This document shows, one piece after another, positions 10,574 through 22,161 of a DNA stretch of 64,000 bases. The DNA comes from Hippasteria phrygiana (lineage: Eukaryota > Echinodermata > Asteroidea > Valvatida > Goniasteridae). The position numbers and the translations under genes were made by a program. The first letter of the stretch is position 1. Each line of letters starts with the position of its first letter. The stretch lies in the NCBI GenBank assembly GCA_037893225.1, contig JAZGUH010000533.1, positions 1-64,000 on the forward strand, given 5' to 3'. Below the pieces are notes generated by a model. It was not told the origin of the DNA and did not search any database. It saw only the letters and a program-made list of their open reading frames with translations.

Positions 10574-13125
10574 TTGTGGAGAAAATTCAAACCTCGCAAT
10601 GTTTATTTTCTTCCCGGCCACCATCTGTGTGCAGATTACCTCTTATTTATTGCTCCATGCATGTCAAATTCCCTGGGGTATGGACTTGCTTTACTCATTC
10701 ATAATTGCATGAAATATCAACCAAATTCAGTAATTTTGACATGTATGGATAGCTTAGATCTGGCGCTACATGTTGCAATTATCGGCGGCTTCTTAGAGTT
10801 AAAACTTGTGGAGAAAATTCAAACCTCGCAATGTTTATTTTCTTTCCGGCCAACATCTGTGTACATGTTACCGTCTATTTATTGCTCCATGCATGTCAAA
10901 TTCCCTGGGGTATGGACTTGCTTTACTCATTCATAATTGCATGAAATATCAACCAAATTCAGTAATTTTGACATGTATGGATAGCTTAGATCTGGCGCTA
11001 CATGTTGCAATTATCGGCGGCTTCTTAGAGTTAACACTTGTGGAGAAAATTCAAACCTCGCAATGTTTATTTTCTTCCCGGCCACCATCTGTGTGCAGAT
11101 TACCTCTTATTTATTGCTCCATGCATGTCAAATTCCCTGGGGTATGGACTTGCTTTACTCATTCATAATTGCATGAAATATCAACCAAATTCAGTAATTT
11201 TGACATGTATGGATAGCTTAGATCTGGCGCTACATGTTGCAATTATCGGCGGCTTCTTATAGTTAACACTTGTGGAGAAAATTCAAACCTCGCAATGTTT
11301 ATTTTCTTTCCGGCCAACATCTGTGTACATATTACCGTCTATTTATTGCTCCATGCATGTCAAATTCCCTGGGGTATGGACTTGCTTTATTCATTCATAA
11401 TTGCATGAAATATCAACCAAATGCAGTAATTTTGACATGTATTGATAGCTTAGATCTGGCGCTACATGTTGCAATTATCGGCGGCTTCTTAGAGTTAAAA
11501 CTTGTGGAGAAAATTCAAACCTCGCAATGTTTATTTTCTTTCCGGCCAACATCTGTGTACATGTTACCGTCTATTTATTGCTCCATGCATGTCAAATTCC
11601 CTGGGGTATGGACTTGCTTTACTCATTCATAATTGCATGAAATATCAACCAAATTCAGTAATTTTGACATGTATGGATAGCTTAGATCTGGCGCTACATG
11701 TTGTAATTATCGGCGGCTTCTTAGAGTTAACACTTGTGGAGAAAATTCAAACCTCGCAATGTTTATTTTCTTCCCGGCCACCATCTGTGTGCAGATTACC
11801 TCTTATTTATTGCTCCATGCATGTCAAATTCCCTGGGGTATGGACTTGCTTTACTCATTCATAATTGCATGAAATATCAACCAAATTCAGTAATTTTGAC
11901 ATGTATGGATAGCTTAGATCTGGCGCTACATGTTGCAATTATCGGCGGCTTCTTAGAGTTAAAACTTGTGGAGAAAATTCAAACCTCGCAATGTTTATTT
12001 TCTTTCCGGCCAACATCTGTGTACATGTTACCGTCTATTTATTGCTCCATGCATGTCAAATTCCCTGGGGTATGGACTTGCTTTACTCATTCATAATTGC
12101 ATGAAATATCAACCAAATTCAGTAATTTTGACATGTATGGATAGCTTAGATCTGGCGCTACATGTTGCAATTATCGGCGGCTTCTTAGAGTTAACACTTG
12201 TGGAGAAAATTCAAACCTCGCAATGTTTATTTTCTTCCCGGCCACCATCTGTGTGCAGATTACCTCTTATTTATTGCTCCATGCATGTCAAATTCCCTGG
12301 GGTATGGACTTGCTTTACTCATTCATAATTGCATGAAATATCAACCAAATTCAGTAATTTTGACATGTATGGATAGCTTAGATCTGGCGCTACATGTTGC
12401 AATTATCGGCGGCTTCTTATAGTTAACACTTGTGGAGAAAATTCAAACCTCGCAATGTTTATTTTCTTTCCGGCCAACATCTGTGTACATATTACCGTCT
12501 ATTTATTGCTCCATGCATGTCAAATTCCCTGGGGTATGGACTTGCTTTATTCATTCATAATTGCATGAAATATCAACCAAATGCAGTAATTTTGACATGT
12601 ATTGATAGCTTAGATCTGGCGCTACATGTTGCAATTATCGGCGGCTTCTTAGAGTTAAAACTTGTGGAGAAAATTCAAACCTCGCAATGTTTATTTTCTT
12701 TCCGGCCAACATCTGTGTACATGTTACCGTCTATTTATTGCTCCATGCATGTCAAATTCCCTGGGGTATGGACTTGCTTTACTCATTCATAATTGCATGA
12801 AATATCAACCAAATTCAGTAATTTTGACATGTATGGATAGCTTAGATCTGGCGCTACATGTTGTAATTATCGGCGGCTTCTTAGAGTTAACACTTGTGGA
12901 GAAAATTCAAACCTCGCAATGTTTATTTTCTTCCCGGCCACCATCTGTGTGCAGATTACCTCTTATTTATTGCTCCATGCATGTCAAATTCCCTGGGGTA
13001 TGGACTTGCTTTACTCATTCATAATTGCATGAAATATCAACCAAATTCAGTAATTTTGACATGTATGGATAGCTTAGATCTGGCGCTACATGTTGCAATT
13101 ATCGGCGGCTTCTTAGAGTTAACAC
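10574..13125. repeat. 1160-bp (5-unit) periodic block, about 2.2 copies
   Basis: Exact period of 1160 bp. The private change 'tattgatag' occurs at 11440 and again at 12600, and 'gttgtaatt' at about 11700 and 12860. Unit order M1-M2-M1-M3-M2 repeats. Two independent private variants at the same offset make recent unequal exchange the simplest explanation. Confidence 0.92.
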
Positions 13126-15443
13126 TTGTGGAGAAAATTCAAACCTCGCAATGTTTATTTTCTTTCCGGCCAACATCTGTGTACATATTACCGTCTATTT
13201 ATTGCTCCATGCATGTCAAATTCCCTAGGGTATGGACTTGCTTTATTCATTCATAATTGCATGAAATATCAACCAAATGCAGTAATTTTGACATGTATGG
13301 ATAGCTTAGATCTGGCGCTACATGTTGCAATTATCGGCGGCTTCTTAGAGTTAAAACTTGTGGAGAAAATTCAAACCTCGCAATGTTTATTTTCTTTCCG
13401 GCCAACATCTGTGTACATGTTACCGTCTATTTATTGCTCCATGCATGTCAAATTCCCTGGGGTATGGACTTGCTTTACTCATTCATAATTGCATGAAATA
13501 TCAACCAAATTCAGTAATTTTGACATGTATGGATAGCTTAGATCTGGCGCTACATGTTGCAATTATCGGCGGCTTCTTAGAGTTAACACTTGTGGAGAAA
13601 ATTCAAACCTCGCAATGTTTATTTTCTTCCCGGCCACCATCTGTGTGCAGATTACCTCTTATTTATTGCTCCATGCGTGTCAAATTCCCTGGGGTATGGA
13701 CTTGCTTTACTCATTCATAATTGCATGAAATATCAACCAAATTCAGTAATTTTGACATGTATGGATAGCTTAGATCTGGCGCTACATGTTGCAATTATCG
13801 GCGGCTTCTTAGAGTTAACACTTGTGGAGAAAATTCAAACCTCGCAATGTTTATTTTCTTTCCGGCCAACATCTGTGTACATATTACCGTCTATTTATTG
13901 CTCCATGCATGTCAAATTCCCTAGGGTATGGACTTGCTTTATTCATTCATAATTGCATGAAATATCAACCAAATTCAGTAATTTTGACATGTATGGATAG
14001 CTTAGATCTGGCGCTACATGTTGCAATTATCGGCGGCTTCTTAGAGTTAACACTTGTGGAGAAAATTCAAACCTCGCAATGTTTATTTTCTTCCCGGCCA
14101 CCATCTGTGTGCAGATTACCTCTTATTTATTGCTCCATGCATGTCAAATTCCCTGGGGTATGGACTTGCTTTACTCATTCATAATTGCATGAAATATCAA
14201 CCAAATTCAGTAATTTTGACATGTATGGATAGCTTAGATCTGGCGCTACATGTTGCAATCATCGGCGGCTTCTTAGAGTTAAAACTTGTGGAGAAAATTC
14301 AAACCTCGCAATGTTTATTTTCTTTCCGGCCAACATCTGTGTACATGTTACCGTCTATTTATTGCTCCATGCCTGTCAAATTCCCTAGGGTATGACTTGC
14401 TTTACTCATTCATAATTGCATGAAATATCAACCAAATTCAGTAATTTTGACATGTATGGATAGCTTAGATCTGGCGCTACATGTTGCAATTATCGGCGGC
14501 TTCTTATAGTTAACACTTGTGGAGAAAATTCAAACCTCGCAATGTTTATTTTCTTTCCGGCCAACATCTGTGTACATATTACCGTCTATTTATTGCTCCA
14601 TGCATGTCAAATTCCCTGGGGTATGGACTTGCTTTATTCATTCATAATTGCATGAAATATCAACCAAATGCAGTAATTTTGACATGTATGGATAGCTTAG
14701 ATCTGGCGCTACATGTTGCAATTATCGGCGGCTTCTTAGAGTTAAAACTTGTGGAGAAAATTTAAACCTCGCAATGTTTATTTTCTTTCCGGCCAACATC
14801 TGTGTACATGTTACCGTCTATTTATTGCTCCATGCATGTCAAATTCCCTGGGGTATGGACTTGCTTTACTCATTCATAATTGCATGAAATATCAACCAAA
14901 TTCAGTAATTTTGACATGTATGGATAGCTTAGATCTGGCGCTACATGTTGCAATTATCGGCGGCTTCTTAGAGTTAACACTTGTGGAGAAAATTCAAACC
15001 TCGCAATGTTTATTTTCTTTCCGGCCAACATCTGTGTACATATTACCGTCTATTTATTGCTCCATGCATGTCAAATTCCCTAGGGTATGGACTTGCTTTA
15101 TTCATTCATAATTGCATGAAATACCAACCAAATGCAGTAATTTTGACATGTATGGATAGCTTAGATCTGGCGCTACATGTTGCAATCATCGGCGGCTTCT
15201 TAGAGTTAAAACTTGTGGAGAAAATTCAAACCTCGCAATGTTTATTTTCTTTCCGGCCAACATCTGTGTACATGTTACCGTCTATTTATTGCTCCATGCC
15301 TGTCAAATTCCCTAGGGTATGACTTGCTTTACTCATTCATAATTGCATGAAATATCAACCAAATTCAGTAATTTTGACATGTATGGATAGCTTAGATCTG
15401 GCGCTACATGTTGCAATTATCGGCGGCTTCTTAGAGTTAAAAC

Positions 15444-15675
15444 TTGTGGAGAAAATTCAAACCTCGCAATGTTTATTTTCTTTCCGGCCAACATCTGTGT
15501 ACATGTTACCGTATATTTATTGCTCCATGCATGTCAAATTCCCTGGGGTATGGACTTGCTTTACTCATTCATAATTGCATGAAATATCAACCAAATTCAG
15601 TAATTTTGACATGTATGGATAGCTTAGATCTGGCGCTACATGTTGCAATTATCGGCGGCTTCTTAGAGTTAACAC
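15444..15675 (+). repeat. Monomer variant M9 ('accgtatattt')
   Basis: An M2 derivative with a single change, 'accgtatattt' for 'accgtctattt'. Copies start at 15444, 19845, 20772, 27489, 34443 and 37687. Each is preceded by an M2s unit and followed by M1, so the variant marks one HOR position. Confidence 0.92.
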
Positions 15676-15907
15676 TTGTGGAGAAAATTCAAACCTCGCA
15701 ATGTTTATTTTCTTCCCGGCCACCATCTGTGTGCAGATTACCTCTTATTTATTGCTCCATGCATGTCAAATTCCCTGGGGTATGGACTTGCTTTACTCAT
15801 TCATAATTGCATGAAATATCAACCAAATTCAGTAATTTTGACATGTATGGATAGCTTAGATCTGGCGCTACATGTTGCAATTATCGGCGGCTTCTTAGAG
15901 TTAACAC

Positions 15908-16138
15908 TTGTGGAGAAAATTCAAACCTCGCAATGTTTATTTTCTTTCCGGCCAACATCTGTGTACATATTACCGTCTATTTATTGCTCCATGCCTGTCA
16001 AATTCCCTAGGGTATGACTTGCTTTACTCATTCATAATTGCATGAAATATAAACCAAATACAGTAATTTTGACATGTATGGATAGCTTAGATCTGGCGCT
16101 ACATGTTGCAATTATCGGCGGCTTCTTAGAGTTAAAAC
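15908..16138 (+). repeat. Monomer variant M3s (M3 left half with short cassette)
   Basis: Left half is M3 ('gtacatattaccg'), right part is the 231-bp cassette 'gcctgtc ... ctagggtatgac'. It is followed by the distinctive 'ataaaccaaatacag' and then an M4 unit. Copies start at 15908, 17761, 21236, 23089, 25405, 27953, 34907 and 38151. The one at 27953 has 'cttgggtatgac'. Confidence 0.92.
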
Positions 16139-16370
16139 TTGTGGAGAAAATTCAAACCTCGCAATGTTTATGTTCTTTCCGGCCAACATCTGTGTACATG
16201 TTACCGTCTATTTATTGCTCCATGCATGTCAAATTCCCTGGGGTATGGACTTGCTTTACTCATTCATAATTGCATGAAATATCAACCAAATTCAGTAATT
16301 TTGACATGTATGGATAGCTTAGATCTGGCGCTACATGTTGCAATCATCGGCGGCTTCTTAGAGTTAACAC
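16139..16370 (+). repeat. Monomer variant M4 ('tatgttctttcc')
   Basis: An M2-like unit with 'gtttatgttctttcc' in place of 'gtttattttctttcc'. It is nearly always preceded by a 231-bp unit plus 'ataaaccaaatacag'. I count 21 copies, the first at 16139, and none in domain I. A sub-lineage has 'gcattaaatat' for 'gcatgaaatat' upstream (before the units at 30037, 36760, 41626, 45104, 55537 and 57391). Confidence 0.93.
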
Positions 16371-16601
16371 TTGTGGAGAAAATTCAAACCTCGCAATGTT
16401 TATTTTCTTCCCGGCCACCATCTGTGTGCAGATTACCTCTTATTTATTGCTCCATGCCTGTCAAATTCCCTAGGGTATGACTTGCTTTACTCATTCATAA
16501 TTGCATGAAATATCAACCAAATTCAGTAATTTTGACATGTATGGATAGCTTAGATCTGGCGCTACATGTTGCAATCATCGGCGGCTTCTTAGAGTTAAAA
16601 C
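16371..16601 (+). repeat. Monomer variant M1s (M1 left half with short cassette)
   Basis: M1 diagnostics up to 'attacctctt', then the 231-bp cassette. Copies start at 16371, 18224, 21699, 23552, 24015, 25868, 28416 and 51829. In domain II it always precedes the recombinant M5. The copy at 28416 has 'gattccctc' for 'gattacctc'. Confidence 0.92.
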
Positions 16602-16833
16602 TTGTGGAGAAAATTCAAACCTCGCAATGTTTATTTTCTTTCCGGCCAACATCTGTGTGCAGATTACCTCTTATTTATTGCTCCATGCATGTCAAATTCC
16701 CTGGGGTATGGACTTGCTTTACTCATTCATAATTGCATGAAATATCAACCAAATTCAGTAATTTTGACATGTATGGATAGCTTAGATCTGGCGCTACATG
16801 TTGCAATTATCGGCGGCTTCTTAGAGTTAACAC
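16602..16833 (+). repeat. Recombinant monomer M5 (M2 left, M1 right)
   Basis: Reads as M2 through 'tttccggccaac' and as M1 from 'gtgtgcagattacctctt'. The switch lies in the shared 'atctgtgt' between the two diagnostic blocks. Copies start at 16602, 18455, 21930, 23783, 24246, 26099, 28647, 35370, 38614 and 40236. The last three are preceded by 'acaagttgc' instead of 'acatgttgc'. Confidence 0.92.
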
Positions 16834-17065
16834 TTGTGGAGAAAATTCAAACCTCGCAATGTTTATTTTCTTTCCGGCCAACATCTGTGTACATATTACC
16901 GTCTATTTATTGCTCCATGCATGTCAAATTCCCTGGGGTATGGACTTGCTTTATTCATTCATAATTGCATGAAATATCAACCAAATTCAGTAATTTTGAC
17001 ATGTATGGATAGCTTAGATCTGGCGCTACATGTTGCAATTATCGGCGGCTTCTTAGAGTTAACAC

Positions 17066-17297
17066 TTGTGGAGAAAATTCAAACCTCGCAATGTTTATTT
17101 TCTTTCTGGCCAACATCTGTGTACATATTACCGTCTATTTATTGCTCCATGCATGTCAAATTCCCTAGGGTATGGACTTGCTTTATTCATTCATAATTGC
17201 ATGAAATACCAACCAAATGCAGTAATTTTGACATGTATGGATAGCTTAGATCTGGCGCTACATGTTGCAATCATCGGCGGCTTCTTAGAGTTAAAAC
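17066..17297 (+). repeat. Monomer variant M8 ('tttctggcc')
   Basis: Has 'ctttctggccaac' for 'ctttccggccaac', losing the CCGG and its CpG. Three copies exist, at 17066 (M3-like 'gtacatatt'), 22394 and 24710 (both 'gtacatgtt'). The middle segment was therefore converted or exchanged in the later two. Confidence 0.9.
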
Positions 17298-18454
17298 TTG
17301 TGGAGAAAATTCAAACCTCGCAATGTTTATTTTCTTTCCGGCCAACATCTGTGTACATGTTACCGTCTATTTATTGCTCCATGCCTGTCAAATTCCCTAG
17401 GGTATGACTTGCTTTACTCATTCATAATTGCATGAAATATCAACCAAATTCAGTAATTTTGACATGTATGGATAGCTTAGATCTGGCGCTACATGTTGCA
17501 ATTATCGGCGGCTTCTTAGAGTTAACACTTGTGGAGAAAATTCAAACCTCGCAATGTTTATTTTCTTCCCGGCCACCATCTGTGTGCAGATTACCTCTTA
17601 TTTATTGCTCCATGCATGTCAAATTCCCTGGGGTATGGACTTGCTTTACTCATTCATAATTGCATGAAATATCAACCAAATTCAGTAATTTTGACATGTA
17701 TGGATAGCTTAGATCTGGCGCTACATGTTGCAATTATCGGCGGCTTCTTAGAGTTAACACTTGTGGAGAAAATTCAAACCTCGCAATGTTTATTTTCTTT
17801 CCGGCCAACATCTGTGTACATATTACCGTCTATTTATTGCTCCATGCCTGTCAAATTCCCTAGGGTATGACTTGCTTTACTCATTCATAATTGCATGAAA
17901 TATAAACCAAATACAGTAATTTTGACATGTATGGATAGCTTAGATCTGGCGCTACATGTTGCAATTATCGGCGGCTTCTTAGAGTTAAAACTTGTGGAGA
18001 AAATTCAAACCTCGCAATGTTTATGTTCTTTCCGGCCAACATCTGTGTACATGTTACCGTCTATTTATTGCTCCATGCATGTCAAATTCCCTGGGGTATG
18101 GACTTGCTTTACTCATTCATAATTGCATGAAATATCAACCAAATTCAGTAATTTTGACATGTATGGATAGCTTAGATCTGGCGCTACATGTTGCAATCAT
18201 CGGCGGCTTCTTAGAGTTAACACTTGTGGAGAAAATTCAAACCTCGCAATGTTTATTTTCTTCCCGGCCACCATCTGTGTGCAGATTACCTCTTATTTAT
18301 TGCTCCATGCCTGTCAAATTCCCTAGGGTATGACTTGCTTTACTCATTCATAATTGCATGAAATATCAACCAAATTCAGTAATTTTGACATGTATGGATA
18401 GCTTAGATCTGGCGCTACATGTTGCAATCATCGGCGGCTTCTTAGAGTTAAAAC

Positions 18455-20308
18455 TTGTGGAGAAAATTCAAACCTCGCAATGTTTATTTTCTTTCCGGCC
18501 AACATCTGTGTGCAGATTACCTCTTATTTATTGCTCCATGCATGTCAAATTCCCTGGGGTATGGACTTGCTTTACTCATTCATAATTGCATGAAATATCA
18601 ACCAAATTCAGTAATTTTGACATGTATGGATAGCTTAGATCTGGCGCTACATGTTGCAATTATCGGCGGCTTCTTAGAGTTAACACTTGTGGAGAAAATT
18701 CAAACCTCGCAATGTTTATTTTCTTTCCGGCCAACATCTGTGTACATATTACCGTCTATTTATTGCTCCATGCATGTCAAATTCCCTGGGGTATGGACTT
18801 GCTTTATTCATTCATAATTGCATGAAATATCAACCAAATGCAGTAATTTTGACATGTATGGATAGCTTAGATCTGGCGCTACATGTTGCAATCATCGGCG
18901 GCTTCTTAGAGTTAAAACTTGTGGAGAAAATTCAAACCTCGCAATGTTTATTTTCTTTCCGGCCAACATCTGTGTACATGTTACCGTCTATTTATTGCTC
19001 CATGCATGTCAAATTCCCTAGGGTATGACTTGCTTTACTCATTCATAATTGCATGAAATATCAACCAAATTCAGTAATTTTGACATGTATGGATAGCTTA
19101 GATCTGGCGCTACATGTTGCAATTATCGGCGGCTTCTTATAGTTAACACTTGTGGAGAAAATTTAAACCTCGCAATGTTTATTTTCTTTCCGGCCAACAT
19201 CTGTGTACATGTTACCGTCTATTTATTGCTCCATGCATGTCAAATTCCCTGGGGTATGGACTTGCTTTACTCATTCATAATTGCATGAAATATCAACCAA
19301 ATTCAGTAATTTTGACATGTATGGATAGCTTAGATCTGGCGCTACATGTTGCAATTATCGGCGGCTTCTTAGAGTTAACACTTGTGGAGAAAATTCAAAC
19401 CTCGCAATGTTTATTTTCTTTCCGGCCAACATCTGTGTACATATTACCGTCTATTTATTGCTCCATGCATGTCAAATTCCCTTGGGTATGGACTTGCTTT
19501 ATTCATTCATAATTGCATGAAATACCAACCAAATGCAGTAATTTTGACATGTATGGATAGCTTAGATCTGGCGCTACATGTTGCAATCATCGGCGGCTTC
19601 TTAGAGTTAAAACTTGTGGAGAAAATTCAAACCTCGCAATGTTTATTTTCTTTCCGGCCAACATCTGTGTACATGTTACCGTCTATTTATTGCTCCATGC
19701 CTGTCAAATTCCCTAGGGTATGACTTGCTTTACTCATTCATAATTGCATGAAATATCAACCAAATTCAGTAATTTTGACATGTATGGATAGCTTAGATCT
19801 GGCGCTACATGTTGCAATTATCGGCGGCTTCTTAGAGTTAAAACTTGTGGAGAAAATTCAAACCTCGCAATGTTTATTTTCTTTCCGGCCAACATCTGTG
19901 TACATGTTACCGTATATTTATTGCTCCATGCATGTCAAATTCCCTGGGGTATGGACTTGCTTTACTCATTCATAATTGCATGAAATATCAACCAAATTCA
20001 GTAATTTTGACATGTATGGATAGCTTAGATCTGGCGCTACATGTTGCAATTATCGGCGGCTTCTTAGAGTTAACACTTGTGGAGAAAATTCAAACCTCGC
20101 AATGTTTATTTTCTTCCCGGCCACCATCTGTGTGCAGATTACCTCTTATTTATTGCTCCATGCATGTCAAATTCCCTGGGGTATGGACTTGCTTTACTCA
20201 TTCATAATTGCATGAAATATCAACCAAATTCAGTAATTTTGACATGTATGGATAGCTTAGATCTGGCGCTACATGTTGCAATTATCGGCGGCTTCTTAGA
20301 GTTAACAC
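18455..20308. repeat. 8-unit block, copied at 26099-27952 (offset 7644)
   Basis: M5-M3-M2r-M2-M3-M2s-M9-M1 recurs at constant offset 7644 bp. It is supported by the rare 'cttgggtatgg' at 19481 and 27125, by M2r at 18919 and 26563, and by the 'ttatag' plus 'atttaaacc' M2 at 19150 and 26794. Confidence 0.9.
18919..19149 (+). repeat. Monomer variant M2r (partial short cassette)
   Basis: A 231-bp unit with 'gcatgtc' (the long-form state) but 'ctagggtatgac' (the short-form state), so only the right end of the short cassette is present. Copies start at 18919, 26563 and 29111. This limits the exchange breakpoint to the roughly 15 bp between the two sites. Confidence 0.9.
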
Positions 20309-21466
20309 TTGTGGAGAAAATTCAAACCTCGCAATGTTTATTTTCTTTCCGGCCAACATCTGTGTACATATTACCGTCTATTTATTGCTCCATGCATGTC
20401 AAATTCCCTAGGGTATGGACTTGCTTTATTCATTCATAATTGCATGAAATACCAACCAAATGCAGTAATTTTGACATGTATGGATAGCTTAGATCTGGCG
20501 CTACATGTTGCAATCATCGGCGGCTTCTTAGAGTTAAAACTTGTGGAGAAAATTCAAACCTCGCAATGTTTATTTTCTTTCCGGCCAACATCTGTGTACA
20601 TGTTACCGTCTATTTATTGCTCCATGCCTGTCAAATTCCCTAGGGTATGACTTGCTTTACTCATTCATAATTGCATGAAATATCAACCAAATTCAGTAAT
20701 TTTGACATGTATGGATAGCTTAGATCTGGCGCTACATGTTGCAATTATCGGCGGCTTCTTAGAGTTAAAACTTGTGGAGAAAATTCAAACCTCGCAATGT
20801 TTATTTTCTTTCCGGCCAACATCTGTGTACATGTTACCGTATATTTATTGCTCCATGCATGTCAAATTCCCTGGGGTATGGACTTGCTTTACTCATTCAT
20901 AATTGCATGAAATATCAACCAAATTCAGTAATTTTGACATGTATGGATAGCTTAGATCTGGCGCTACATGTTGCAATTATCGGCGGCTTCTTAGAGTTAA
21001 CACTTGTGGAGAAAATTCAAACCTCGCAATGTTTATTTTCTTCCCGGCCACCATCTGTGTGCAGATTACCTCTTATTTATTGCTCCATGCATGTCAAATT
21101 CCCTGGGGTATGGACTTGCTTTACTCATTCATAATTGCATGAAATATCAACCAAATTCAGTAATTTTGACATGTATGGATAGCTTAGATCTGGCGCTACA
21201 TGTTGCAATTATCGGCGGCTTCTTAGAGTTAACACTTGTGGAGAAAATTCAAACCTCGCAATGTTTATTTTCTTTCCGGCCAACATCTGTGTACATATTA
21301 CCGTCTATTTATTGCTCCATGCCTGTCAAATTCCCTAGGGTATGACTTGCTTTACTCATTCATAATTGCATGAAATATAAACCAAATACAGTAATTTTGA
21401 CATGTATGGATAGCTTAGATCTGGCGCTACATGTTGCAATTATCGGCGGCTTCTTAGAGTTAAAAC
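19614..21466. repeat. Tandem 927-bp tetramer (M2s-M9-M1-M3)
   Basis: M2s-M9-M1-M3 at 19614-20540 is followed by M2s-M9-M1-M3s at 20541-21466. The last unit differs by the short cassette, so the exchange point or a later conversion falls in that unit. Confidence 0.85.
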
Positions 21467-22161
21467 TTGTGGAGAAAATTCAAACCTCGCAATGTTTATG
21501 TTCTTTCCGGCCAACATCTGTGTACATGTTACCGTCTATTTATTGCTCCATGCATGTCAAATTCCCTGGGGTATGGACTTGCTTTACTCATTCATAATTG
21601 CATGAAATATCAACCAAATTCAGTAATTTTGACATGTATGGATAGCTTAGATCTGGCGCTACATGTTGCAATCATCGGCGGCTTCTTAGAGTTAACACTT
21701 GTGGAGAAAATTCAAACCTCGCAATGTTTATTTTCTTCCCGGCCACCATCTGTGTGCAGATTACCTCTTATTTATTGCTCCATGCCTGTCAAATTCCCTA
21801 GGGTATGACTTGCTTTACTCATTCATAATTGCATGAAATATCAACCAAATTCAGTAATTTTGACATGTATGGATAGCTTAGATCTGGCGCTACATGTTGC
21901 AATCATCGGCGGCTTCTTAGAGTTAAAACTTGTGGAGAAAATTCAAACCTCGCAATGTTTATTTTCTTTCCGGCCAACATCTGTGTGCAGATTACCTCTT
22001 ATTTATTGCTCCATGCATGTCAAATTCCCTGGGGTATGGACTTGCTTTACTCATTCATAATTGCATGAAATATCAACCAAATTCAGTAATTTTGACATGT
22101 ATGGATAGCTTAGATCTGGCGCTACATGTTGCAATTATCGGCGGCTTCTTAGAGTTAACAC

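Larger units (their letters stand above)
84..15212. repeat. Array domain I: M1/M2/M3 mosaic
   Basis: Composed only of M1, M2, M3 and M2s units; no M4 to M9 occur. Unit order from 84: M1-M2s-M3-M1(del)-M2s-M3-M2-M1-M3-M1-M2s-M3-M2-M3-M2-M1-M2-M1-M3-M2-M1-M3-M2-M1-M3-M1-M2s-M3-M1-M2s-M3-M2-M1-M2-M1-M3-M2-M1-M3-M1-M2s-M3, then the damaged region 9.81-10.30 kb, then from 10342: M2-M1-M2-M1-M3-M2-M1-M2-M1-M3-M2-M1-M3-M2-M1-M3-M1-M2s-M3-M2-M3. A 231-bp unit here is always followed by M3 with 'ttatag'. The recurring motif is M2s-M3-M2-M1-M2-M1-M3-M2-M1-M3-M1, with insertions or losses of 2 or 3 units. Confidence 0.9.
12662..16370. repeat. 3.7-kb block, copy 1 of an 18,999-bp displaced duplication
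   Basis: Sixteen consecutive units have the same types and lengths at 31661-35369, with a constant offset of 18,999 bp (for example 12662/31661, 14286/33285, 15444/34443, 16139/35138). Shared markers include 'gttgtaatt', M2 with 'atttaaacc', 'aaataccaacc', M9 and the first M4. The left limit lies between about 12602 and 12860 and the right limit inside or just after the M4 unit. Differences such as 'gcgtgtc' near 13677 are private to this copy. Confidence 0.9.
15213..18686. repeat. 15-unit HOR, copied at 20541-24014 (offset 5328)
   Basis: M2s-M9-M1-M3s-M4-M1s-M5-M3-M8-M2s-M1-M3s-M4-M1s-M5 recurs in the same order and unit lengths, with offset 5328 bp at every unit start. The one internal type difference noticed is in M8, whose middle reads 'gtacatatt' here and 'gtacatgtt' at 22394. 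Within the block, M1-M3s-M4-M1s-M5-M3 itself occurs twice with a spacing of 1853 bp. Confidence 0.9.
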